DNA of 15,022 nucleotides from GCA-002722245 sp964230605 (GTDB lineage Bacteria; Bacteroidota; Bacteroidia; Flavobacteriales_C; GCA-002722245). The translations under genes and the position numbers were made by a program. This document shows, piece by piece, positions 1-6,577 of the stretch. The stretch is from NCBI GenBank assembly GCA_964230605.1, contig CAXRIN010000031.1, positions 1-15,022 of the forward strand. The letters run 5' to 3'. The notes under the pieces were generated by a model that worked only from the letters and a program-made list of their open reading frames with translations, had not been told where the DNA came from and made no database searches. How positions within the stretch are numbered: the first letter of the stretch is position 1; every line of letters starts with the position of its first letter.

Positions 1-216
1 GCTCTTTACATATCATAATAATCAAAAAAACATGGGTGAACTATGTCCAGTTGATACTTGGAGTCTTACAAATAGTGACAAATTCAAGTATAAGACGGTC
101 AGATTATCGTTTTTAAACAAACATGCGGAATTTAGGTTGAACCGCGTTCTTGTTGTTTTTCTCAGTTCTATTATTAATAAACTTATCGGACTTCAAGTCC
201 TTTTAACAAAAGAGTA
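1..216. other. Intergenic stretch, no supported gene
   Basis: This is the region downstream of the FISUMP gene, up to the window edge. A 62-codon plus-strand frame starts at an ATG at position 32, but it overlaps the last bases of the FISUMP gene, has no recognisable motif, and its composition looks like chance. The only structure seen is a short palindrome near 188-200 (GGACTT and AAGTCC around one base), followed on the plus strand by four T. It is too short to call a terminator. Confidence 0.5.
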
Positions 217-1662
217 TTAATCTTTTATACAGCGCACCGCATTTGCATCAGTTAGATATCGCCAACCTCCTGAAGTACTTGCACTAGAAGAATTAAATGT
301 CCAACGATATGCGCCTGTTCCGCTTACATCACTTGTCCAGTACATACCAGAAGTACCTACCCCGAAAAAGTTCCCGGTGCCATATCGAGAACCAGTCATT
401 GGTAGTGCTAATACAGAAGCTAGAGCTCCAGCTGCATCATATGATGAAAACACATTTCTTTCTGCAACAAATTCCGCAACGGTTGGTATTCTATATCCTT
501 TCGGACAAGGGTTATTTATCCCACTTACTCCTTGCCATAACATAGTATTTTGAGTAGTGCGCCAGTCTTGAGCTGCTGTTGCAGCGCTTGTTATCCATAG
601 TCCATGGTTAGGTATATCATCATCACTTGATGTGGATGTAGTAGTTGAATTTCGGCATTGATGTCCATCTTTCAATCTACCCCATTGGTATAATTCACCG
701 TAACTACTTGTGTCTGTACTTGAAGTGGCCACTTGAGTAGCTCCTAAATTCCTATCCATCCAAATTCTTCCAGTAGTTGATAGTACAGGAGCCCAAGTAA
801 ATGTAGATCCATAGCAATTAACTATATCAAAAGTGGGTTGAATAGTTCCTGAAGTTTCAATTACATGCCAACCAGCACCATCTGAAACTATTCTAACAGC
901 AGAATTATATGAGTTTAAAGTAAATGTTAGATTCCCGTCAATTGTTTCAGAACTATTTCCATCAATATAAATCGCTGCTCTATTCGTTGCATCAATGTTT
1001 TTAATATAATACACCTTACCGGTATTGGATGCCGCGGCAGGAAGGTCCACATCGTAAGGCCCTGTGTTACATAATACTACATTGTGGGTTTGGTTCAACG
1101 TGGTGTTAGCTGTTATGGTGGTTACATTTAAGCCCATACTTCCTTGTATATCCAAAGTGCTTTTAGGGGTTGTTGTACTTATTCCTACTGCATCTGCACT
1201 GGCATCTATCATGAATATTTCGGTATCGGTATCGCCCTCTATTCTAAAGTCTTTATCGGCTCCGCTTTCGTTAAAAATGGCATCTCCGTCAACATCTAAG
1301 GTTACGGTTGGAGAGGTTGTTCCTATACCACATTGTCCGTCGTTTTGAATGGTGATGTAATCGGTACCATTGTTTTTAATTCTTAAATCGGTGGATCCAG
1401 ATGCAGGGTTGTATATATCCCACGTAGCAGTAGCTCCTGTTCCGGAATTGAAAATTTCAATTCCTGTTTCATCACTTGCTCCGTTTTGCGCGTTTTCAAT
1501 ACGGATAACTGATGGGTTTATGCTGGAACCACTATGGTTGAAAATATGTAAAATAGCATCCGAATCCGGATCACTTCCGTCGGTATTAATTCCTACATTT
1601 TGAGCAAAAGTTATTGTGCTTACTCCAAGTGCTAGTGCGATTAAATAGTTTGACCTTTTCAT
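217..1662 (-). CDS. Secreted tail-fibre-like protein with C-terminal FISUMP domain
   Basis: Predicted exported protein of 481 residues. Residues 1-20 form a signal peptide ending STITFA before QNVGINT. Residues about 22-175 resemble bacterial and phage fibre-type proteins, with two copies of a G-I-G/S-T-T-S/T-P motif near 112-118 and 160-166, each followed by TLD(V/I). Residues about 185-270 look like a beta-rich fibre segment. Residues about 285-481 match the FISUMP (Fibrobacter succinogenes major paralogous) domain: RIWMDRNLGA at 299-308, YGELYQWGR at 321-329, NPCPKGYRIPT at 384-394, LPMTGSR, YWTSD at 441-445 and AVRCIKD at the end. The gene begins 11 bp after the T9SS cargo gene, so the two are probably co-transcribed. 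The molecular role is not known; cell-surface or extracellular location is inferred from the signal peptide and the family. No T9SS sorting domain is visible on this protein. Confidence 0.85.
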   Translation of the reverse strand: MKRSNYLIALALGVSTITFAQNVGINTDGSDPDSDAILHIFNHSGSSINPSVIRIENAQNGASDETGIEIFNSGTGATATWDIYNPASGSTDLRIKNNGTDYITIQNDGQCGIGTTSPTVTLDVDGDAIFNESGADKDFRIEGDTDTEIFMIDASADAVGISTTTPKSTLDIQGSMGLNVTTITANTTLNQTHNVVLCNTGPYDVDLPAAASNTGKVYYIKNIDATNRAAIYIDGNSSETIDGNLTFTLNSYNSAVRIVSDGAGWHVIETSGTIQPTFDIVNCYGSTFTWAPVLSTTGRIWMDRNLGATQVATSSTDTSSYGELYQWGRLKDGHQCRNSTTTSTSSDDDIPNHGLWITSAATAAQDWRTTQNTMLWQGVSGINNPCPKGYRIPTVAEFVAERNVFSSYDAAGALASVLALPMTGSRYGTGNFFGVGTSGMYWTSDVSGTGAYRWTFNSSSASTSGGWRYLTDANAVRCIKD

Positions 1663-1673
1663 TGCTTTTAATT

Positions 1674-2252
1674 CTAGTTGATTACCACTACTCCGTAATC
1701 GTAATATTTCCCGTTACTTAAATTGGCCGAAATGAAGTATTTCCCGTTTTCGACCTGTATAAAATTGTTAATCAAATTGGTTCCTTGGTGAAGGTTTACC
1801 ACATCATCCAAAACCAGTTTTCCAACTGCATCGTAAATTTTTAAGCTTAATGGACCTTCTTCGCTGGAATTGATGATGATGTTTACTTCTCCGTGAGATG
1901 GATTAGGGTATAATTCTGTTATTTCTATCCCTCCGTTACAGTTGCAAGCTTCTATTTTAGAGTAATCGTAAGTACCATCGTAATCCACTTGTTTTAAGCG
2001 GTAGTAATCAAACTCTTGATAGGTGTTTTGGTTTTCTACTTGATACTGGTAGTTTATTTCCTCGGCAGAATTTCCTGCTCCTTCAACCGAATCGATGGTA
2101 CTCCAATTTTCTCCATCGATTGAATGCTGGATTTCGAAGTGGGAGTTGTTGATTTCGGAAGCTGTTGCCCATTTTAGTACGGTTTGGTTGTTAATACAAT
2201 TTGGCTTGAAGGATAGTAGCTCTACGGGAAGTGGAGTTACACTACTTACCAA
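1674..2252 (-). CDS. T9SS cargo protein, C-terminal part after a frameshift
   Basis: This 192-codon reading frame is the C-terminal part of a secreted protein whose N-terminal part lies directly upstream in another frame. It opens with PLPVELLSF and WATASEINN, then FEIQHSIDGENW and YYRLKQVDYDG, a module that typically precedes the sorting signal in Bacteroidota cargo proteins. Residues about 112-192 are a T9SS type A sorting domain (ELYPNPSHGEVNI, then IYDAVGKLV, then GKYFISANLSNG). It has no signal peptide, and the nominal start is a TTG at 2252 inside the coding sequence of the upstream frame. An in-frame TAA at 2271-2273 closes this frame upstream. I infer it is not an independent gene but the displaced end of a single open reading frame spanning 1674-3037. 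Confidence 0.75.
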   Translation of the reverse strand: MVSSVTPLPVELLSFKPNCINNQTVLKWATASEINNSHFEIQHSIDGENWSTIDSVEGAGNSAEEINYQYQVENQNTYQEFDYYRLKQVDYDGTYDYSKIEACNCNGGIEITELYPNPSHGEVNIIINSSEEGPLSLKIYDAVGKLVLDDVVNLHQGTNLINNFIQVENGKYFISANLSNGKYYDYGVVVIN

Positions 2253-3037
2253 TGCCCAAGAGCGGAAAAATTAGCTTTTGTAACAGTAACAGCTGAAAGG
2301 GTGTTATTGGTGGTGTTTAAAGTTCCTGATAAAGTTACATCACTCCATGAAGAAGTTGTTGAATTCCAACGTTGTGGAAACAAATCGGATTCAACAACTG
2401 TGTTTCCTGTTGCAGTTACTTCCTCATCATCATAAGTAAAGGATAGGGTAACATCTGGTTTATTGGTATATCCATTAGCATCAATAATCCAAAAACGGTT
2501 CACTACATTAGCAGAGTTATCTGCCGAACTGGAATTAACAAAACTAGTTACATCTGATGGTTTGTAATCGGAAGTGGTTGAATTATTGGTTGCATCGTTA
2601 TCGGTGTAACTAGAAAATTTAATGTTTCCACTTCCTGAGCCTGCACTTGTAATTTCTACACTAGCAGGAATTTTAGTTTTGATTGTATTGGTTGTTGTTA
2701 TAGGCGTAGTAAAAGGAATTGTGTATATTCCTGTACTAACTTCACCAACGTTCCATTTGATTTGGTTTTTTTCCTTTTTGGTGATAATGTTTCCTCCAGT
2801 TCCTGAGGTAGCTAAAGCATTGGTGTTTCCATTGGCTAATACTACAAAAACCGAATCGGTAGTTGCAGCGGTGTTTAATACCAAATAAGCATCATCTTTT
2901 ATTACAGTTCTTACTTGTGAAAAGCCCGAAAACTGAAGTAAAAAACAAAGAAATAAAGTAAGTAAAAACTTGCTAGAACGCGAGTTTATATATATATGGC
3001 ATAAAAGGACTGTTAGGGGAGAGTGTTTTTTCAACAT
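2246..3037 (-). CDS. T9SS cargo protein, N-terminal part before a frameshift
   Basis: The frame codes 263 residues with an N-terminal export signal: a basic stretch to about residue 22, then a hydrophobic core (KFLLTLFLCFLLQF) and a likely cut after GFSQ near residue 41. The rest is rich in Thr, Ser and Asn, lacks internal methionines and is probably all-beta, as is common for surface proteins of Bacteroidota. It ends at KANFSALGHW, where comparable proteins run on through a short linker into the LPVELLSF module. That module follows immediately in the next frame. The two frames overlap by 7 bases. With the downstream part, the intact protein would be about 454 residues. No function beyond secretion by the type IX system can be given. 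The ATG at 3037 is the only plausible ATG. Confidence 0.75.
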   Translation of the reverse strand: MLKKHSPLTVLLCHIYINSRSSKFLLTLFLCFLLQFSGFSQVRTVIKDDAYLVLNTAATTDSVFVVLANGNTNALATSGTGGNIITKKEKNQIKWNVGEVSTGIYTIPFTTPITTTNTIKTKIPASVEITSAGSGSGNIKFSSYTDNDATNNSTTSDYKPSDVTSFVNSSSADNSANVVNRFWIIDANGYTNKPDVTLSFTYDDEEVTATGNTVVESDLFPQRWNSTTSSWSDVTLSGTLNTTNNTLSAVTVTKANFSALGHW

Positions 3038-3440
3038 TTTTCATCTAGTTATTTCTCAAAATAGCAATTACGCAGTTAAATGTATAAAGTTTCGGTTTAC
3101 CATCAAAAATTTACCAAACTTGTTTTTAACACTGCAACCTGTAAATCAACCACTTTAAACCTTAAAAAAAGGAAATTGTATATAAATTTAAAAGAATTGT
3201 ATACCGCATCAAAACACCTAAAGGGTGAAAAATTATTTTTTAATGAGTTTATCTTAGTTTAATTAGCCTGTAAACCAATAGTTTAAAATTGGTTTTGGAT
3301 GATTTTTAAATTTTGGTTTGGGGTAGATTAACTTTGGGCTTGGGTGCGTATTACTCTTAATTATTAACGAAATATTAAATTCAAATTTTACTTTTTCAAG
3401 TTTAAACATTAATTTGATTGAGCGATTTTTAAAATAATTC
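3038..3440. other. AT-rich intergenic region upstream of the T9SS cargo gene
   Basis: About 400 bases of very AT-rich sequence with no credible coding frame. It should hold the promoter of the minus-strand T9SS cargo/FISUMP operon, but I found no minus-strand copy of the Bacteroidota -7 consensus TAnnTTTG. A plus-strand TAACTTTG near 3329 fits the consensus, yet no plus-strand gene follows it. Short plus-strand frames here are not supported. Confidence 0.4.
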
Positions 3441-3547
3441 CGTCCTCCTGATTGAGTGAAGAATGAACGATTGAAGGATCTCAGGACCTATTCTTTAAAA
3501 GTTAAATTGCGACTTGAGATTATTCTGTCGTTCCTCCATCAATGACG
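3441..3547. repeat. Degenerate palindromic intergenic repeat
   Basis: An imperfect inverted repeat. GAAGGATCTCAGGAC at 3473-3487 pairs with GACTTGAGATTATTC at 3511-3525 apart from a few mismatches. Complementarity continues outward, with indels, from ATTGAGTGAAGAATGAACGA (3451-3470) against the strand complement of 3526-3543, and ends in CGTC (3441-3444) and GACG (3544-3547). The layout resembles the 'CGTCATTC...GAATCTC' palindromes scattered between genes in many Bacteroidota genomes; that resemblance is from memory. It lies 15 bp from a second, better preserved palindrome. Confidence 0.5.
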
Positions 3548-3562
3548 TGTATTATTTGGTTT

Positions 3563-3701
3563 TCTCCCACAGATCTCTCAGATTTACACAGATTTTCATT
3601 TTTGATTACAACCAAAGAATTATTAAAACCTAAAAAAGGGTTAAACCTTTGGTTTAACCCTTTTCTTAATATCTGTGCAAATCTGAGAGATCTGTGGGAG
3701 A
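3563..3701. repeat. Nested REP/MITE-like palindromic element
   Basis: Two 31-base arms (3563-3593 and 3671-3701) are inverted copies with one mismatch: the left reads TCTCCCACAGATCTCTCAGA and onward, the right is its complement. A further TTGG (3556-3559) can pair with CCAA (3702-3705). Between the arms sits a separate perfect 14-bp hairpin at 3634-3664. The right arm ends four bases before the ispG stop codon, so ispG transcripts would run into the whole structure. The arm sequence, built on 'CACAGAT...ATCTGTG', resembles dispersed intergenic repeats of Flavobacteriia. Mobilisation by a REP-associated transposase is possible, but none is in the window. Confidence 0.75.
3634..3664. terminator. 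Perfect hairpin, probable bidirectional terminator of ispG
   Basis: AAAAGGGTTAAACC (3634-3647), a TTT loop, and GGTTTAACCCTTTT (3651-3664) form a perfect 14-bp stem ending in A/T runs on both sides. On the minus strand the stem ends in a run of T, which suits termination of ispG, whose stop codon is about 42 bases before it. The symmetry means it would also work on the plus strand. Confidence 0.7.
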
Positions 3702-3705
3702 CCAA

Positions 3706-4278
3706 TCAAGCCTCAACCCAATCGCCGTGCTCTCTAATCAAATCAATCAGCTTATCAACAGCTTCTTCTGATGGTATAGACTTTTCAACTACTTCTTGTC
3801 CTTTGTAAAGAGTAATCTTTCCTACTCCGGAGCCAACGTATCCATAATCAGCATCGGCCATTTCTCCTGGTCCGTTAACTATACAACCCATGATTCCGAT
3901 TTTCACTCCTTTTAAATGAGAAGTTCTTGATCGGATCATTTGTGTAGTTTCTTGAAGATCAAATAATGTTCGTCCGCAACTCGGACATGATATGTATTCA
4001 GTTTTAGAAATCCTAGTTCTTGTTGCTTGGAAGAAACCAAAAATTGTGGCCATTACTCTTTGACTTGGAAGATCTGATTCTACCCAAACACCATCGCTTA
4101 AACCATCAATTAATAAGGCTCCAAAATCTGTTGAAGCATGCAATTGGAAGATATCTTCAGTTAACCCAGTATATCCTCTTTTTACAATAACTGGATTTGT
4201 TAAACCTTGAGATAATAACTGATTAAAGACTCTTCTTTGATCAGGCATTCCGTGCTCATGAGTAGTCGTTAAAATCAA
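3706..4278 (-). CDS. ispG: IspG, C-terminal iron-sulfur part (after an in-frame stop)
   Basis: This is the C-terminal portion of 4-hydroxy-3-methylbut-2-en-1-yl diphosphate synthase, in the same frame as the upstream 437-codon part and separated only by one TGA at 4294-4296. From the nominal TTG start it has 190 residues. It carries HEHGMPDQRR, the ASTDFGALLIDGLSDG segment, and the [4Fe-4S] ligands: Cys98 and Cys101 in CPSCGRT, Cys132 and Glu139 in GCIVNGPGE, with spacing close to that of Escherichia coli IspG (Cys270, Cys273, Cys305, Glu312). Five more sense codons (P-S-N-A-V) lie between the TGA and this start. A free-standing cluster domain without the barrel should not be active alone. 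The natural stop is also TGA, so TGA is being used as a stop here. The sequence on this side of the break looks fully conserved. Confidence 0.85.
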   Translation of the reverse strand: MILTTTHEHGMPDQRRVFNQLLSQGLTNPVIVKRGYTGLTEDIFQLHASTDFGALLIDGLSDGVWVESDLPSQRVMATIFGFFQATRTRISKTEYISCPSCGRTLFDLQETTQMIRSRTSHLKGVKIGIMGCIVNGPGEMADADYGYVGSGVGKITLYKGQEVVEKSIPSEEAVDKLIDLIREHGDWVEA

Positions 4279-4293
4279 TACCGCATTCGAAGG

Positions 4294-5607
4294 TCATTCA
4301 AACTCTTCTCCCGCTACTTCATCTGTTTTGGCTTCAACAAAACATAACCCTTCAGTATCGATATAATCACCAAACTCATATACCGGATAGTGGCGATCCT
4401 TTTCTTCTAATTCACTTCTATTTTGAATCACTCCTAACGTTCCAGGGATGTCAAACGACAGTGATTGATCACCAATATAAATGTAATCTGCAGCTACATC
4501 TTGAATCGTCCACTTATCGTCGTTTACATTGTAAACATATCCGTATGGGAATAAATGAGATGGCTTGATTTCATCAAACTCACTTAAGTTGGCAATTACT
4601 CTAGGAACTTCATTTCCACCAATATTTTCAACTTGAGTTGTTTTTCTTCTTTTGTATTCGAATGGATTAATGGCAATTTTTTCAACGCCAGGAAGCTTTG
4701 ATGCTTGATTTCTAGTCGAATAACGATCTGCTAATGCTTTAGCTACTGGCGCTTCAAATTCAGGATCTTCAGTTAAAGAAACACGAATCGTATCCCCTAA
4801 TCCATCTTCTAATAAAGTTCCTATTCCCGCAGCACTTTTAATCCTTCCATCCTCTCCGTCTCCTGCTTCGGTAACGCCCAAATGCAATGGGTAATTCATA
4901 CCAGCATCCATCATATGGTTAACCAGCAAGCGATATGCGTTTACCATAACCTTTGGATTACTTGCCTTCATAGAAAGTACGATATTATGGTAATTTAAGT
5001 CCTCACAGATTCGTAAAAACTCCATTGCAGATTCCACCATCCCTAGTGGCGTATCCCCGTAACGACTTAAAATTCGATCAGAAAGTGAACCATGATTGGT
5101 TCCGATTCTCATTGCAGTTCCATATTCTTTACAAATATTAACTAACGGACTGAACTTCTCACGAATTCTATCTAATTCGGCGTTGTACTCAGAGTCTGTA
5201 TATTCTATTTGTTGGAACTTCTTTTTATCAGCGTAGTTTCCCGGATTTACACGAACCTTTTCAATTAATCTTGCTGCTACTTCAGCAGCATTTGGGGTGT
5301 AATGAATATCAGCAATTAAAGGCACATCATATCCTCTAGCTTTCAATTCCTTTTTAATCAATCCTAAGTTTTCAGCTTCCTTTTTACTTGGAGCTGTAAT
5401 TCTTACGTATTCACAACCCGACCCAACCATTCTGATTGTTTGCTCAACTGTAGCCAAAGTATCCATTGTATCGGTAGTTGTCATACTTTGAATACGAATT
5501 GGATTATCTGCTCCTAAAGCAACGTCACCAATTTTAACCTCACGCGTTTTAAAACGAGAGTAATTAGTATAATCTTTACAATACTTCCAATTTTCGATAC
5601 TTGACAT
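4294..5607 (-). CDS. ispG: IspG, TIM-barrel and insert part, ending at an in-frame TGA
   Basis: IspG converts 2-C-methylerythritol 2,4-cyclodiphosphate to HMBPP in the MEP isoprenoid pathway. This 437-residue part starts at the ATG at 5607 and contains the TIM barrel (TREVKIGDVALGADNPIRIQ, then ADIHYTP, RIGTNHGSLSDR and LSMKASNP, then PLHLGVTEAG, GIGTLLEDGLGDTIRVSLT). From about residue 290 follows the insert typical of the long Bacteroidota, chlamydial and plant-type enzymes. It ends EVAGEEFE-TGA, and the rest of the enzyme continues in the same frame. Read through, the protein would be 633 residues, the usual size of the long form. Both sides are well preserved, so the stop is either a very recent mutation, a sequence error, or a readthrough site. 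As written, this fragment lacks the cluster ligands. Confidence 0.9.
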   Translation of the reverse strand: MSSIENWKYCKDYTNYSRFKTREVKIGDVALGADNPIRIQSMTTTDTMDTLATVEQTIRMVGSGCEYVRITAPSKKEAENLGLIKKELKARGYDVPLIADIHYTPNAAEVAARLIEKVRVNPGNYADKKKFQQIEYTDSEYNAELDRIREKFSPLVNICKEYGTAMRIGTNHGSLSDRILSRYGDTPLGMVESAMEFLRICEDLNYHNIVLSMKASNPKVMVNAYRLLVNHMMDAGMNYPLHLGVTEAGDGEDGRIKSAAGIGTLLEDGLGDTIRVSLTEDPEFEAPVAKALADRYSTRNQASKLPGVEKIAINPFEYKRRKTTQVENIGGNEVPRVIANLSEFDEIKPSHLFPYGYVYNVNDDKWTIQDVAADYIYIGDQSLSFDIPGTLGVIQNRSELEEKDRHYPVYEFGDYIDTEGLCFVEAKTDEVAGEEFE

Positions 5608-5623
5608 ACTGAACAGTTTTGCC

Positions 5624-5631
5624 CAAAAATA
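5624..5631 (-). promoter_or_regulatory. Possible ispG promoter -7 element
   Basis: Read on the minus strand the octamer is TATTTTTG, which fits the Bacteroidota -7 consensus TAnnTTTG. It lies 16 bases before the ispG ATG. I found no TTG at the expected -33 spacing, and the element follows directly on the terminator of the upstream gene, so the call is weak. Confidence 0.3.
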
Positions 5632-5634
5632 ACA

Positions 5635-5661
5635 AAAAGCCCCTTGGAATAAGAGGCTTTT
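5635..5661 (-). terminator. Rho-independent terminator of the small T9SS cargo gene
   Basis: AAAAGCCCCTT (5635-5645) and AAGAGGCTTTT (5651-5661) enclose a five-base loop. The one mismatch (C5642 and A5654) becomes a G-U wobble in minus-strand RNA, giving an 11-bp stem followed by a T-rich tract. The orientation fits the gene ending at 5685, 23 bp away. Confidence 0.8.
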
Positions 5662-5684
5662 AACAGAGTTTAAATAGAGTTTTC

Positions 5685-6488
5685 CTATTTATTTATAAGC
5701 AGTGGTTTTGTAAAGGTACTTTTATCCGACAGTTCAAAGCTTAGTACATAATGACCAGCGGCTATGTCACCGATATAGAATTGATTATTTGTCATTGAGA
5801 ATTCTTTAATTTTTCTTCCATTTAAATCTTGAATGAATAATCTCTTAATCTCATGTTCTTTACCATCAAGACCTTGAATATAGATAATATCAGAAGCAGG
5901 GTTTGGATAAATTTTAGAATTCAATAACCAAGGCTCAAAAGACGAATTCAGATCTGGCTGACCATTATCGTTAACAACCTCAATATTGTATTTAAGCGAA
6001 TCTTTAATTGTAGTTCCGTAAGTATTTTCGGGCCAAACAACAATTGTATTGCTTCCTTCGGAATGCCTTGATAACATTACAACATCTTTAATTTCCACTA
6101 TTGCCGTATCACCTGGCATTATATAATCAACAGGTTCAAATGTCTGTGGATCAGTTATCCTCATCGCTACAGTAGATTCGACATCATTTAACCAACTATA
6201 ATATTTGGGATTTGAAGGAAATGTTTCATTAGTAACCTTAATCTTATTGTCGAAAGAAGCAAAAACGGTATACCCTCCACCATTCCAATATACATATGGT
6301 GTTTGCATTGCACCGTCTCCTATATTGGTAATTGCGTATTGATATTTCATAGTATCGCCCACCGTAACTTGATCGCAAGTACACAACAGATTAATTTCTG
6401 ACGCAATTTTTATAATGCTTTGTTGACTATATGTTTTTCCGAAAATGAATACCGAACAAACTGCAATGAATAACCCTATTTTTCTCAT
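5685..6488 (-). CDS. Secreted protein with T9SS type A sorting domain
   Basis: A 267-residue exported protein. Residues 1-21 are a signal peptide (hydrophobic core IGLFIAVCSVFIFG, likely cut after TYS). Residues about 25-175 form a probable immunoglobulin-like or CARDB-like beta domain: DTMKYQYAITNIGDGA at 45-60 and MPGDTAIVEIKDV at 124-136 are typical of repeat-type adhesion folds. The short pair CTC at 36-38 may form a disulfide. Residues about 192-267 are the type IX sorting domain, starting KIYPNPASDIIYI and passing through IQDLNGRKIKEF and IAAGHYVLSFEL. The protein should be carried across the outer membrane by T9SS and then released or anchored; its task there is unknown. An AGGAGG lies 14 bases before the ATG, unusual for this phylum and rather far away. 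The gene has its own terminator. Confidence 0.85.
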   Translation of the reverse strand: MRKIGLFIAVCSVFIFGKTYSQQSIIKIASEINLLCTCDQVTVGDTMKYQYAITNIGDGAMQTPYVYWNGGGYTVFASFDNKIKVTNETFPSNPKYYSWLNDVESTVAMRITDPQTFEPVDYIMPGDTAIVEIKDVVMLSRHSEGSNTIVVWPENTYGTTIKDSLKYNIEVVNDNGQPDLNSSFEPWLLNSKIYPNPASDIIYIQGLDGKEHEIKRLFIQDLNGRKIKEFSMTNNQFYIGDIAAGHYVLSFELSDKSTFTKPLLINK

Positions 6489-6577
6489 AACCCATCTAAT
6501 AACCTCCTAAAATTTACAACTTTTTATAGTTTTTTTCCTAACTTGAATAAATAATCTTACGCGCTTAAGAAATTAAA

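Noticed and set aside
32..220. 62-codon plus-strand frame near the window start
   Set aside because: No motif, no family resemblance, overlaps the 3' end of the FISUMP gene, and lies in AT-rich sequence where such frames arise by chance.
3520..3808. Frames on both strands across the palindromic repeat (61 and 88 codons)
   Set aside because: They are translations of the inverted-repeat arms and of the antisense of ispG; the peptides mirror the repeat sequence.
4270..4300. Selenocysteine at the internal TGA of ispG
   Set aside because: No convincing stem-loop follows the TGA at bacterial SECIS distance, and the site is in a linker, not at one of the cluster Cys positions.
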